Source: Anaplasmataceae bacterium AB001_6
GTDB lineage: Bacteria; Pseudomonadota; Alphaproteobacteria; Rickettsiales; Anaplasmataceae
Direction: 5' to 3'
DNA length: 64,000 nt
Assembly: GCA_020002265.1 (NCBI GenBank)
Contig: CP048228.1
Span: 310,001 to 374,000, forward strand
The position numbers and the translations under genes are program-made. Shown piece after piece: positions 18,597 through 28,371 of this stretch. Below the pieces are notes generated by a model. The model did not search any database, was not told the DNA's origin, and saw only the letters and a list, made by a program, of their open reading frames with translations. Each line of letters opens with the position of its first letter. Position 1 is the first letter of the stretch.

Positions 18597-19721
18597 TTAC
18601 TTGTATTTAATAATTTGACACTTTAAATCTTCTATTTCATCTCTCAATATATTACAAAAATCTTCTTTTTGTTGGGGTAAATTATCTCCCATAAAAGCCA
18701 TTTTTGCTGCCATAAATAGTGGTGTTATTAAACCCATTCCTTTGCCATTTTTTGATTCAAATAAATTTTTCAATGTTCCTTTTTCTGTTAATGATAGCAT
18801 TTGATATTTTCCTGTATGCTCCCATGCATCTCTTGCTTTCATTGATTGATCATGCTCAGACAATTCATGATCTGCTTTGGTTGGAATTCTTGTGTTTATC
18901 ATCTGTTTTAATGTATCCGATGACATATAGGAAAATTTTATTGGAATGAATATTTCAATTACAGTAGGAACGTTTAACTTATCTTCATCGGTAAATTTTC
19001 TGATAGATATCACAAATGATCTATCGTATATTTTTGTTTTTGTTGCAAAATCATAATTATTCCCCTTTTCTGTTTCTGCTGCGGTTTGTAGAAATTCCTC
19101 TTCCATTTCTTTTTTGCAATTTGCCAATGCAATATTTTCATCACTAGTAAGTGGATTCATAAAACCACCAAGTCCAGAAAATAGGTTATCATTTTTTCTT
19201 TCAAAAATTACAGTGTAATCATCATTGGTCAGCATTGCTGATATAACACCAGTTCTATAAATTGATTTTAATTCTCTTATTCTTTCGATATTTTCAGGAT
19301 TATCATTATAATAATTTATTACTTGAGGCATAAATCTTGCTACATGATAATTTCCTATTCTATAGCTAAGAACTACTGTATTTCTATCCTTATCAAAATT
19401 TGCATCTGTTAGATAAATCAACAACTCATCTTCTACCAGAGAGTCTATTTTGTCTTTTAGAGTAATTGAGCCAGTAGAATCTTGTAGTATTACGTTTTGT
19501 TTTTCTGCATCTGAAAAATCATATAGCTCTTCGCTTTCTTTTATAAACTCAATCTTAGAATTTATAAAGATAAAAGATAGTTGGTTAATTTCCATATTGA
19601 TACTTTCATTTGAAGGAGTCACTACATGCCAAATTTCTTTGAATGTACAATCTTTATGATAAGCTTCATTGAAATTTTCAGTTAACGAAAATATGCTATT
19701 ATCGATATTAATGTCAAACAT
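18597..19721 (-). CDS. Unknown 374-residue protein with a degenerate Nudix-like segment
   Basis: No confident family was recognised. Residues about 180-230 read VIFERKNDNLFSGLGGFMNP, then a helix ending KKEMEEEF. This resembles the strand, glycine pair and REUxEE helix of Nudix hydrolases, but the first glutamate is out of register and the final glycine is missing, so the box is degenerate or coincidental. Later strands (FVISIRKF, VIEIFIPIKF) and a WEHTGKYQMLSLTE segment also suit a Nudix fold. The protein is acidic, lacks a signal peptide and has a coiled, charged C-terminus. It stands alone between guaA and the 19957 gene. Confidence 0.5.
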   Translation of the reverse strand: MFDINIDNSIFSLTENFNEAYHKDCTFKEIWHVVTPSNESINMEINQLSFIFINSKIEFIKESEELYDFSDAEKQNVILQDSTGSITLKDKIDSLVEDELLIYLTDANFDKDRNTVVLSYRIGNYHVARFMPQVINYYNDNPENIERIRELKSIYRTGVISAMLTNDDYTVIFERKNDNLFSGLGGFMNPLTSDENIALANCKKEMEEEFLQTAAETEKGNNYDFATKTKIYDRSFVISIRKFTDEDKLNVPTVIEIFIPIKFSYMSSDTLKQMINTRIPTKADHELSEHDQSMKARDAWEHTGKYQMLSLTEKGTLKNLFESKNGKGMGLITPLFMAAKMAFMGDNLPQQKEDFCNILRDEIEDLKCQIIKYK

Positions 19722-19956
19722 GTTAAATATTAATATAAGTATAAATCTATCATATATAATATGATTTTCAAAATATATATATATGGATTAAAAAAACAAA
19801 TATTAATATTTTTTATAATAATATTTATTGAAAAAATATAATATATATAATACAATTTAAAGATTAATTTTAATATCTTTTGAACTAAAAAATGTTAATA
19901 TAACAAAATAGTATGTTAAAATTACAATTAATATCTATATTAATATATGAAAATAA

Positions 19957-20469
19957 ATGGACGACTATTCTAATATCTCAGCCTTGCAATCTACGCCATA
20001 TGTTAACAGCAGTGTTGCAGCTTATGATGCTGGTAATAATCAAAATTATATTGAATCTGCAGTTGATTGGGTAAAAGAAGATGTAGGGAATATTAATTAT
20101 CATGCAGCGCAATCTATGGCGGCCGCAACGGCTATTCAAGTTGCTTTATGCCCAAATCAACTTTCTCAAGCTATTAATCAGCCTATAAAAGAGGGCATTT
20201 CTCATATATTTGGTGGTGGTAAAGCACATTTTGTAGGTAGTATACTTAAAATTGCTAGTGGAGTAGCTGTTAGTAGCTATGTGGTTAACCATATAATGAA
20301 TTCATATGTCGATGAAGTCATCGCTCCTGTTGTGAATGCCGATATGTCTGATAGACATGATATGAGCCTAATTGTAGGAACTGCAATATCAGGTGCTGTT
20401 AGTTTTATGGTTGGGCAAGGCATTTCTTGTGCTTCAAAAATGATTGAAAGATATAATAACAGATCTTAG
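19957..20469 (+). CDS. Unknown protein with two hydrophobic segments
   Basis: A 170-residue frame with a polar, Asn/Ser/Tyr-rich N-terminus (MDDYSNISALQSTPYVNSS) and an Ala-rich helical region (AAQSMAAATAIQVAL). Two weakly hydrophobic, glycine-containing segments follow (VGSILKIASGVAVSSYVV and SLIVGTAISGAVSFMVGQG). No signal peptide and no known motif are present. The layout could suit a membrane-inserting secreted protein, but that is only inference. Upstream DNA is extremely AT-rich (19722-19956) with no obvious Shine-Dalgarno. Confidence 0.5.
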   Translation: MDDYSNISALQSTPYVNSSVAAYDAGNNQNYIESAVDWVKEDVGNINYHAAQSMAAATAIQVALCPNQLSQAINQPIKEGISHIFGGGKAHFVGSILKIASGVAVSSYVVNHIMNSYVDEVIAPVVNADMSDRHDMSLIVGTAISGAVSFMVGQGISCASKMIERYNNRS

Positions 20470-20660
20470 TTTTGTTCTTATTCTTCTTTTTTTCCTAAAT
20501 TTATTCATTAATATCTCATACTCATAAATAAAACTTCCGTAAAAAATTGGCTTTCATAATAAATAATATTTCTGATATCGTTAATATTCTATATTAATAA
20601 TAATTTCATCTAACTGTGTTAGAAATTCAGGATTACTTTTACGATCTTAAGGTATAGAAA

Positions 20661-21452
20661 GTGAGTATATCAATAGATTCTTCTACTACTGGATTGATTG
20701 CTCAAGATACAAGTCTTGACGTTATTGCTAACGATTTAGCAAATGCTAGTACAGTTGGTTATAAAAGAAATTATGCAGTTTTTAGTGATTTAGCTTATCA
20801 ATCTGTTAATCGTAATATTAAGAAGAATGATGACGAACCATATGTAAAGCAAATGCAAGTAGGGTTAGGGACACAAGTTTCTGATATCTCTAGAATACAT
20901 GAACAAGGCCCCTTGCAAACCACGGGAGTTCCTTTAGATGTTGCTATTGTGGGTATGGGTATGTTTATTATAACAATGCCCGATGGGGAAGAGCGATATA
21001 CCAGAAATGGTCATTTTCGTCTGGATGCCAATGGCAAAATTGTAACATCAGACGGATTTGAATTATATCCTGGAATAACGATTAGCAATGATATTGTTAA
21101 TATTAAAATCACAGGAGATGGCTTTATTCTTGGAGAAGATAAAGAGTTAACAGAAGTTAATTTAGGCCAAATAGAATTGGCAACCTTTATTAATCCCTCT
21201 GGTTTACAAGCAATGAGTGATAACTTATATGCTGAAACTGTTGGGTCTGGTCCACCGGAGAATTATATCCCTGGAGAAGAAGTTGCGGGAACTTTATCCC
21301 AAGGTTTTCTTGAAGGTTCTAATGTTAATATAGTTTCTACCATGACAGATATGATGAAAGTACATAGGAATTTTGATTATTGCTTAAAGTGTCTTTACAC
21401 TTCGCATGAAATGTTAAAATCAGTATTTAATTCAAATAATAAAGTAACGTAA
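20661..21452 (+). CDS. flgG: Flagellar distal rod protein FlgG
   Basis: FlgG builds the distal rod of the flagellar basal body. The N-terminal rod motif (VIANDLANASTVGYKRNYAVFSDL) and the core (LDVAIVGMGMFIITMPDGEERYTRNG) are clear. The C-terminal blocks GTLSQGFLEGSNVN and the final helix ending DEMLKS-like (HEMLKSV) complete the 263-residue protein, the usual FlgG length. FlgF is the closest alternative, but FlgF is normally about 240 residues and more divergent. The start is GTG. flgA follows, the order found in alphaproteobacterial flagellar clusters. Confidence 0.87.
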   Translation: MSISIDSSTTGLIAQDTSLDVIANDLANASTVGYKRNYAVFSDLAYQSVNRNIKKNDDEPYVKQMQVGLGTQVSDISRIHEQGPLQTTGVPLDVAIVGMGMFIITMPDGEERYTRNGHFRLDANGKIVTSDGFELYPGITISNDIVNIKITGDGFILGEDKELTEVNLGQIELATFINPSGLQAMSDNLYAETVGSGPPENYIPGEEVAGTLSQGFLEGSNVNIVSTMTDMMKVHRNFDYCLKCLYTSHEMLKSVFNSNNKVT

Positions 21453-21567
21453 TTTAGTCTAAAATGAAATAAAATTATTAACAAATATTATTATATTAAT
21501 ATAATTAAGAAAATTATGATCAATTTATTATAAGAAATGCGTTATGTTAATTTTTACAAATATTAAG

Positions 21568-22068
21568 ATGAAGAAAATTTGTAGAGTCTCTTTGATTTTA
21601 TGCTGTACAGTTTTTCTAAATATGACAAATCTGTATGCAGAAGATTTTGCGTACGCGTTTAAACACGATGTATCAGTGGGCGATGTTATACTTCCTAATA
21701 TGTTGGAGCAGATTGATTTGGATGGTATCGATGATACTATTGTGCCTGAAGCAATTCGCAATAAAATCCGCAAGAATAATTTGAATCATCGTTATGTTAA
21801 GAATAAAAAAACTCTAATTGGTAAAACTGTAAAAAAAAAAGTAGAAGCACACGTTCCTCTAGAAAAAAATTTCTTAAAAGACACGGAATTAGTAAGAAAA
21901 AACGCAACAGTAGACATCGTTTATAATAGTGACTCAATTAAGATAAAAGCAAAAGGAAAAGCTATGGAGAATGGTTCCTATCAAGATGAAATTAAAGTAA
22001 AGATGAGCGATACTGGAAATATCATAAGAGGGAAAGTGCTTATAGACGGTACAATAGGAATAAAGTAA
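21568..22068 (+). CDS. flgA: Flagellar P-ring assembly chaperone FlgA
   Basis: FlgA is a periplasmic chaperone for the P-ring protein FlgI. A signal peptide (MKKICRVSLILCCTVFLNMTNLYA) is followed by an SAF-like region (DVSVGDVILPNML) and the C-terminal beta domain (LVRKNATVDIVYNSDSIKIKAKGKAMENG, then GNIIRGKVLIDGTI), as in FlgA. The ATG at 21568 places the signal peptide correctly; the ATG at 21544 adds eight residues. At about 166 residues it is on the short side. It lies 115 bases after flgG and is probably in the same operon. Confidence 0.83.
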   Translation: MKKICRVSLILCCTVFLNMTNLYAEDFAYAFKHDVSVGDVILPNMLEQIDLDGIDDTIVPEAIRNKIRKNNLNHRYVKNKKTLIGKTVKKKVEAHVPLEKNFLKDTELVRKNATVDIVYNSDSIKIKAKGKAMENGSYQDEIKVKMSDTGNIIRGKVLIDGTIGIK

Positions 22069-22083
22069 TATTCTCTTTTCCTG

Positions 22084-22698
22084 TTAATTACATTCTTTCA
22101 ACATTTTTTCGTAGACAGAAGAGAAGCCGAGGAGAGAATATACATCAACGGAACATGTTCCTTTTGGAGATCTTCCTTTTGTTATTAAAAAATATCCTTT
22201 TCTCATTGAGGCTACAGCTTTTTGATCAACATCAACATTACGGGACCATGCTGTCTCATCAACAATAATATCCAAGTACATATTTAAATCAGATCCAGTA
22301 GAGCATTTTCCTGATTTTGCATTTGACAGAACAGTGGCCATTATTTTTTGAGTACTCTCTCCAGAGCTGTAATATACTGCTACTGGCACAGCATCACTAT
22401 ATGGATAACCAGCTTTGACGCTTATTTCATCTATGTTAGGTGCAATGTGGTTAATAAAAATCATCGATTCACCTTTTCTTGTGAAATTACCTGCTGTATG
22501 TATAGGAGAAGAAGTCATAAAACAAGCTACGCTATTACCCTCTTTATATAGATAAAGCTCCCAATCTTTGGATTTATATATTAATTTTGGACTTTCATTT
22601 GTAGATTGTGCGCAGAAAATGCAACACGGAAACAAAAAAAACAATAATATGAAGTAGCAGAAAAAATTTTTAATGTTGAATTCTGAGAAATTTAACAT
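22084..22698 (-). CDS. Exported IalB-family (invasion-associated locus B-like) protein
   Basis: The N-terminus has a hydrophobic export segment (FFCYFILLFFLFPCCIF). The mature part follows the pattern of the alphaproteobacterial IalB family: WELYLYKEGNSVACFM, a GYPYSDAVPV turn, TAWSRNVDVDQKAVASMRKGYFLITKGRSPKGT, then the family-typical DVYSLLGFS and a final cysteine (LKECN). IalB-like proteins are periplasmic or outer-membrane associated; in Bartonella one is tied to erythrocyte invasion. Function here is unknown. It is convergent with flgA. Confidence 0.65.
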   Translation of the reverse strand: MLNFSEFNIKNFFCYFILLFFLFPCCIFCAQSTNESPKLIYKSKDWELYLYKEGNSVACFMTSSPIHTAGNFTRKGESMIFINHIAPNIDEISVKAGYPYSDAVPVAVYYSSGESTQKIMATVLSNAKSGKCSTGSDLNMYLDIIVDETAWSRNVDVDQKAVASMRKGYFLITKGRSPKGTCSVDVYSLLGFSSVYEKMLKECN

Positions 22699-22944
22699 AA
22701 AACAAACAATAATATAACATAATTCACAAACAATAGCTCGTTGTTGTATGAAATCCCCACAAGCCGAAAGATCAACGAAACCGAAAATATATTCTACTCA
22801 ATAAGAATAACAAAAACAAATATATTTTTATCCTTTTGTCGGCTAATGGTATAAAATATACTATTAATGTGTACTTTGTATTGTATCCTGGATGTTATCC
22901 TATTGTATAGATAATAATTCTGAATTTTGCCTATTTATTCAATT

Positions 22945-23289
22945 ATGATGAGAAATATTATTGATAAGATTAGTTTAGATGATAAAATATTTAAAAATAT
23001 TGCAGAAGTATCAAAAGAATTAAATTTGGAAAAGTATGTAATTAGATTTTGGGAAAAAGAATTTCCAATGCTTAATCCAAAAAGATATAAAGGTGTTAGA
23101 TATTATAGCCCTGATGATATTAAGCTTCTAAAAAAAATAGTACATTTATTGTACGAAAAGAAATATACTATTAAAGGAGCCAAAGATTTTTTGTCTGCGA
23201 GAAGAAGTGGTGAACTTTATAACTCCTTATTACAAATTAATAAGCGATTGGAGTCCATTTACTACAAAATTAAAGACAATAAAAAGTAA
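22945..23289 (+). CDS. MerR-family transcriptional regulator
   Basis: A small DNA-binding protein with the MerR winged-helix opening: a helix-turn-helix (IAEVSKELNLEKYVIRFWEKEFPMLNP) followed by a wing with RYKGVRYYSPDDIKLLKKI. The C-terminus is a short coiled coil with no effector-binding domain. Alphaproteobacteria commonly encode such a protein beside ihfA. The ATG at 22945 or 22948 is preferred over a TTG at 22927. It precedes tRNA-Pro. Confidence 0.85.
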   Translation: MMRNIIDKISLDDKIFKNIAEVSKELNLEKYVIRFWEKEFPMLNPKRYKGVRYYSPDDIKLLKKIVHLLYEKKYTIKGAKDFLSARRSGELYNSLLQINKRLESIYYKIKDNKK

Positions 23290-23304
23290 TATGATTATGT
23301 TTAT

Positions 23305-23379
23305 CGGGGTGTAGCGCAGCTTGGGTAGCGCACTAGTCTGGGGGACTAGAGGTCGTAGGTTCAAATCCTGTCACTCCGA
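23305..23379 (+). tRNA. tRNA-Pro (anticodon GGG)
   Basis: A full cloverleaf can be folded. The acceptor stem pairs cggggtg with cactccg, the anticodon stem pairs ctagt with actag around a seven-base loop with anticodon GGG at 23340-23342, and the T arm has the ttcaaat loop. The discriminator is A and CCA is not encoded (the next bases are ttc). Confidence 0.95.
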
Positions 23380-23520
23380 TTCTTTTAATATTATATTTTC
23401 TTATCTTGTTGTTGCTTGCGCTAGCTATTATAGGGGTTGGTTTTAGTTGTGAATTTTGTTAACATGATTCAACCATCTTTTAGTTAGCTTATATCGTTTC
23501 GTTATTTGCTTTTGTCTGTT

Positions 23521-24675
23521 ATGTCGTCTAGATTGATACAATTTTCTGTATTTGTTTTCTTCTTTTATACCTGTATAGCATGCGTTTTTGCTAAGGATAA
23601 GTTTGAGTCTAAAGTTGTAGCAGTTATTGATAATATCCCTTTTACTAATATAGAAGTAGATATTATTTTTGATGCCGTTAGAGAATATAACGATCTTGCT
23701 CTTATTAAGATTGACGCGACTGAATTAAAAGAACAAAAATTGGAATTACTTAATAGCATGATCAACGTGTTTTTAGTGACGACAGAATTTAAGAGACTGG
23801 GGGCTTCTTTATCACGCGAGCAAATTACAGCCATTGAAAATTCGTTTGTTGATATTACAAATAAAGCTTTTCAGAAATTTTTGAGAGAGGATATGGCCTC
23901 AAGTTTTATGCTGACCATGTTAATGGACAGAGAATATAAAAATAGACTAAGCGCTTCTCAAAATGAGATATATAATATGCGCTATTTAAATAATCCATCA
24001 ATTGATAAAGAAAGCATCATGTTGGCAAAATATTCTTTTCCTGTTAGTAGCTGCTCTAAATTTTCAGAGATCAAGTTTGATATTTTAAAGAACAAAAAGT
24101 TAAATAATGTGAGATCTAAAAGTGACCCAGTATGGATAGAAAAAGATTTTTTACCTGATAATGTAATTGAAAAGATGTCACATTTATCTGATGTGGAAGA
24201 TATATTTTATACACAAAACAAGAAAAGTTGTGATGTATATAGGATATATGATAGAGAAAATTCAGAGATTCTTGATTCTTATGTGCTAGGAATTCCATTA
24301 CAGAAAGATGGGCATTCTGGAATAGGGCGTGCAATGTGTAACGCAAGACAGGAACAGGAAGTAGTTGATTTTGAAATGAACTATGAATCAAAAAATTCTG
24401 TTGAGAATGTTAATGCAGATAAGAATCTTTATAAGCTTAGTTTTGTTAATTTGAAGCCTTCAGCGCGTAAAAAAATTATTCAGAGTAATCAATATGATAT
24501 TGTTGATCTTGAAAATAAGGAAAAGACAAAATTTCTGATATGCGATGACAGTCATTTGAATGATGTCTTTGAGAATATTATTGTTAATCAAAAAATATTT
24601 AAATATTCTACTGATATTATCGAGCAAATAAGACAAAGACATCTAATAGAAATCAGAAGAGATAATATCACGTAA
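23521..24675 (+). CDS. SurA-like exported protein
   Basis: A signal peptide (IQFSVFVFFFYTCIACVFA) is followed by KVVAVIDNIPFTNIEVDIIF, which matches the start of the SurA N-terminal chaperone domain, then helices typical of that domain (LELLNSMINVFLVTTEFKRLG). A clear parvulin PPIase domain is not evident in the rest, so it may act as a chaperone only. SurA helps outer-membrane proteins cross the periplasm. The ATG at 23521 is preferred; an in-frame TTG at 23506 is possible. It is followed after seven bases by glmM. Confidence 0.65.
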   Translation: MSSRLIQFSVFVFFFYTCIACVFAKDKFESKVVAVIDNIPFTNIEVDIIFDAVREYNDLALIKIDATELKEQKLELLNSMINVFLVTTEFKRLGASLSREQITAIENSFVDITNKAFQKFLREDMASSFMLTMLMDREYKNRLSASQNEIYNMRYLNNPSIDKESIMLAKYSFPVSSCSKFSEIKFDILKNKKLNNVRSKSDPVWIEKDFLPDNVIEKMSHLSDVEDIFYTQNKKSCDVYRIYDRENSEILDSYVLGIPLQKDGHSGIGRAMCNARQEQEVVDFEMNYESKNSVENVNADKNLYKLSFVNLKPSARKKIIQSNQYDIVDLENKEKTKFLICDDSHLNDVFENIIVNQKIFKYSTDIIEQIRQRHLIEIRRDNIT

Positions 24676-24681
24676 TGTTTT

Positions 24682-26052
24682 ATGAGCAAAATCTTTGGAA
24701 CTGATGGCATAAGAACTGAATTTGGAAAATTTCCTTTAGATGTTTTATCATTAAATTTCTTGACTATTGCCGTTCACAGTGTGTTATATGGTAAGGAACG
24801 TGGTATCGTGCTAATAGCCTCTGATAATAGGATATCGAGATTTTCGATAATCAATATGATTACTTCTACTTTGCAATTTTTGGGTGTGAAGGTGTTAAAT
24901 ATAGGGATTATCACAACCCCTTGTCTTGCTTTTTTGACAAATAAAATGGATGTGGATTATTCAATAATGGTTACTGCTTCACACAATGATTATAAGTACA
25001 ATGGGATCAAGATATTTGATAATCATGGCTATAAAATCTCCGATGAGAAAGAGACGCAAATTGAATCAGCTTTCTATCATCTTCTAAAAAATAAAAAAAT
25101 ATTAGATAAATTTCCTATATCTACAGATATGTTACAAAAAGGAGATGATGTATCTTGTGAAATTAAATTATACAAGGATTATGTAATAAATAGTTTTGCT
25201 GAAAAGATAAAGTTATCAGATAATTTTTCTGTAGATCTAGATTGTGCTAATGGTTCTATTTCTAGTCTGATAAGAGATATCATAGATCCTTTTATTAAGA
25301 ATGTTAGGTATTTGAATAATGATAATGACGGCTTGAAGATAAATCAAAATTGCGGAGCGCTCTTTCCTAAAATTGTATCTAATTCGATTAACAAACACTC
25401 TTCTTCTTTGGGAGTTGCATTTGATGGAGATGGTGACCGTATAGTTGTTTGTACTAGAGAAGGTGGTATTGTTACAGGAGATCAATTGATAGCTTCTATT
25501 GCTGTATTTCATAAAGAAAAATACGGATTATCTGATGCTATTGTAAGTGTTGTATCGTCTAGTAATTTATCTGACTATCTTTATAGTAAGGGTATAAATT
25601 GTGTTTGTGTGGATGTAGGAGATAAAAATATAACACGTGCTATGATGGAGCATAATATAAAAATAGGTGGTGAGAGATCTGGGCATATTATACTTCCTGA
25701 GAGTATTAATAAATCAGCTGATGCTATTATTGTTTTTATGAAGATTCTTGAAATGTATTCATTTTATGGAGAGAAATTCATTGATATGATGACCAAATTC
25801 AAGGAGAGTGTTCGAATAGAATATGATTATTATCATGATGTATCTGATATAGATTCTATGATTTCTAGTGATGAATTTACATTATTATGTCGCAATATGG
25901 AAAATGATCTAGGACAAACCGGACGTGTCTTCATCAGAAAATCTGGGACAGAAAATAATTTAATTAGAATAATTATTGAATCTGATAAATTTGACAATAT
26001 TGCATTGTTAGATCCATATTTAGGAAGGATTATTGAATTTTTTCAATCTTGA
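24682..26052 (+). CDS. glmM: Phosphoglucosamine mutase (GlmM)
   Basis: GlmM interconverts glucosamine-6-phosphate and glucosamine-1-phosphate for UDP-GlcNAc, feeding peptidoglycan and LPS. The N-terminus KIFGTDGIR, the phosphoserine motif TASHNDYKYNG, the metal loop DGDGDR, the sugar-binding GGERSGH and the C-terminal phosphate site RKSGTENN are all present. The length of 456 residues is typical. It overlaps the upstream end of the ldcA frame. Confidence 0.96.
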   Translation: MSKIFGTDGIRTEFGKFPLDVLSLNFLTIAVHSVLYGKERGIVLIASDNRISRFSIINMITSTLQFLGVKVLNIGIITTPCLAFLTNKMDVDYSIMVTASHNDYKYNGIKIFDNHGYKISDEKETQIESAFYHLLKNKKILDKFPISTDMLQKGDDVSCEIKLYKDYVINSFAEKIKLSDNFSVDLDCANGSISSLIRDIIDPFIKNVRYLNNDNDGLKINQNCGALFPKIVSNSINKHSSSLGVAFDGDGDRIVVCTREGGIVTGDQLIASIAVFHKEKYGLSDAIVSVVSSSNLSDYLYSKGINCVCVDVGDKNITRAMMEHNIKIGGERSGHIILPESINKSADAIIVFMKILEMYSFYGEKFIDMMTKFKESVRIEYDYYHDVSDIDSMISSDEFTLLCRNMENDLGQTGRVFIRKSGTENNLIRIIIESDKFDNIALLDPYLGRIIEFFQS

Positions 26053-26102
26053 TTGTTATAAGCGTATTTTTTCCATGGATTGTTTTTTATATGGTGACCG
26101 TG

Positions 26103-27137
26103 ATGTTTAAAAATGTTTCTACTACTGGTATTGATATAGTTGCTGTCTCAAGAACTATATTAGATGATGAAATTGCTGCAATTCAAAGGTTTGAACAATT
26201 ATTAAAAGAAAAGGGGGTAAATTATTCCTTGGATCATAAAAAGGTACTGGAATCAGAGTTAACTAAAGGTGAGTCTGATAATCTTGAAGAAATTATCCAA
26301 AATAATAAATTTCAATATTTTATTGAAGCAATAAATAATAAAGATAATGATGTATTATGGATCATAAGGGGTGGTTATGGGGCCAATATTATTGCTTATA
26401 AATTATTGGAGAACCCTATTAGTATACATGATGATGTTAACAGCAAGGTGATTGTTGGTTACAGTGATCCTACTATCCTTGGCATATACTTCACTCAAAA
26501 ATTTGATTGGGTTTTTATTCATGCTTCAATGCCTTCTGGATTAAAAGATCTTGATGTAAATAACCCAACCGTTACTACCACAATAGATATGCTTTCTCAT
26601 ATTCAAAATGGTCTTAAGGGTAATTATAATGCGCAATATGAATTGCATCATGTATCTGGAAGTATGAAAAAATCTTTTGATAATATCAAAATAGCCGGTG
26701 GTAATTTATCTTTGATTAATTGCTCTCTGCAGACTGATTTTTCTTTAGATGTTAAAGGAAAAATTCTATTTTTTGAAGATATAATTAGTTATGATAAAGC
26801 GTATGAATTTTTGAGATCATTTTATCAATTGTTATCTACGGGATTAATTAAAGATGCAGAAGCTGTTATTATTGGTTCAATTACTGTGCGAGAACCTGAA
26901 AGCGATATATCAGAGATGATAAAAAAAATGTATGAAATTGTCTGTAAAGAAATATTGCTTCAAACTGAGGGCTCTATACCAATATTTATTAATGAAAATT
27001 TTGGTCACGGAGAAATTAATTATCCTTTACCGTTAAATCATGATGTGGATATCCATCTTGTAAAATTAGAAAAAGAAGATCACGAGAATATGCAATCAAA
27101 AAATAATGAGAAATATTTACTCAAGTACTGTTTATAA
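26103..27137 (+). CDS. ldcA: Muramoyltetrapeptide (LD-) carboxypeptidase, peptidase family S66
   Basis: LD-carboxypeptidases remove the terminal D-Ala from murein tetrapeptides during cell-wall recycling. The oxyanion and nucleophile region reads WIIRGGYGAN, then VIVGYSDPT, with serine in the GYSD turn. The expected glutamate (LFFEDI) and histidine (NFGHGEINYPL) regions follow. Three starts are possible: TTG 26049 overlapping glmM by four bases, ATG 26091 and ATG 26103. The last is chosen because the family begins just before the ISTTGIDIVAVS-like strand. The longer forms add a hydrophobic, signal-like stretch. Confidence 0.85.
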   Translation: MFKNVSTTGIDIVAVSRTILDDEIAAIQRFEQLLKEKGVNYSLDHKKVLESELTKGESDNLEEIIQNNKFQYFIEAINNKDNDVLWIIRGGYGANIIAYKLLENPISIHDDVNSKVIVGYSDPTILGIYFTQKFDWVFIHASMPSGLKDLDVNNPTVTTTIDMLSHIQNGLKGNYNAQYELHHVSGSMKKSFDNIKIAGGNLSLINCSLQTDFSLDVKGKILFFEDIISYDKAYEFLRSFYQLLSTGLIKDAEAVIIGSITVREPESDISEMIKKMYEIVCKEILLQTEGSIPIFINENFGHGEINYPLPLNHDVDIHLVKLEKEDHENMQSKNNEKYLLKYCL

Positions 27138-27159
27138 TTATTATGCCTTTCCTTGTTAT

Positions 27160-28371
27160 TTAAACTTTCTCTTCTTTATTTTCTTTCTGGTTATACATTT
27201 GTTCTAGATGTAAGTCCAACTTCTCTTTTAATAGTATATGTTGTGTGTGTTCTATTATTAATGAAATCGTGCATTTATCTGAAGAAGATAAGAAATATAG
27301 ATTTATATTATTTTCTGATATGATATCCAGTATCTTGGAATATAATTCATTATCAAATGATCCGATTATTGATGTCATTACAGCATTATTGGAGATAATG
27401 TCGTTATCATTGATTAAATCCTTGACGGCTTTTAGAGCAGCTGGATTGATTAATAAAACAGTTTTTTTATCTGAATACGATATAATGTTTATATCGTTGC
27501 TTTCCGTATATTTTAGAACCTCTTTCAAGGTGCTACAATCTATTTCAATTAAATACATTGGCTTAGTGAATAGCATATTTTTTATAATTTTATCTTCAAA
27601 TAGATAATCATAATTTTTTTCTTCATTGTTGGACATTATAAAGGTTCCTCTCGTTTTACTGTCTGGTGTTAAAATTTTTACCTTAACATTATTATTCAAA
27701 GCTATTCTAACTGCTTCGTTATGGATGATCTTGATATTTCTTGTAGATAGAAGCATTGCTTGCTTATAGGATAAGCAAGGTATTGGATTTGTGTTTTGAT
27801 TGTTAATTATTTTGGGGTCACATCTGTATATACCATCAACATCGGTGAATATTTGACATAAATCTGCATTAACAGCTGCTGCTATAGCAACGGCTGTAGT
27901 ATCAGAGCCTCCTCTGCCTATTGTAGTTATTCTGTTTTGCTCATCTATTCCTTGAAAACCTGTGATTACTGGCGTTATATCTTTTGATAGCAATTCCAAA
28001 ATTATCTTGGTGTTAATTGATTTTATCGAAGCTATGCCATGTCGGGAATTTGTCTTGATAGGAATTTGCCACGCAGATAGCGCTTCTGATTTAATCTTGT
28101 GATTTTTTAGTGCTAATGCAAATAAACCTGCTGTTATATATTCACCTGATGATGTTAAAAAATCGTAACACGAAAGAGAAGTTAAATCGCTTCCATAAAA
28201 GCAGTTCTTAGCATGCGATATTAAATTATCAGTAAAATTTTTCATCGCAGATACTACAATTATTACTTTATTTCCATTTTGTTTTTCCCTAATAGCGCAA
28301 TTAACTATTTTATTTATATCGTCTGATGAGTTGATTATAGATCCACCATATTTTTGTACTATTATTTTCAT
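27160..28371 (-). CDS. lysC: Aspartokinase (LysC)
   Basis: Aspartokinase phosphorylates aspartate, the first step to diaminopimelate, lysine, threonine and methionine. The kinase domain has VQKYGGSIINS, SSGEYITAGLFA, TTIGRGGSDTTAVAIA and QIFTDVDGIYRCDP. Two C-terminal ACT-like domains follow, as in the 400-residue class. Its start codon abuts the stop of the upstream ferredoxin reductase (28372), so they are probably one transcript. With dapA it provides the front of the mDAP pathway. Confidence 0.94.
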   Translation of the reverse strand: MKIIVQKYGGSIINSSDDINKIVNCAIREKQNGNKVIIVVSAMKNFTDNLISHAKNCFYGSDLTSLSCYDFLTSSGEYITAGLFALALKNHKIKSEALSAWQIPIKTNSRHGIASIKSINTKIILELLSKDITPVITGFQGIDEQNRITTIGRGGSDTTAVAIAAAVNADLCQIFTDVDGIYRCDPKIINNQNTNPIPCLSYKQAMLLSTRNIKIIHNEAVRIALNNNVKVKILTPDSKTRGTFIMSNNEEKNYDYLFEDKIIKNMLFTKPMYLIEIDCSTLKEVLKYTESNDINIISYSDKKTVLLINPAALKAVKDLINDNDIISNNAVMTSIIGSFDNELYSKILDIISENNINLYFLSSSDKCTISLIIEHTQHILLKEKLDLHLEQMYNQKENKEEKV

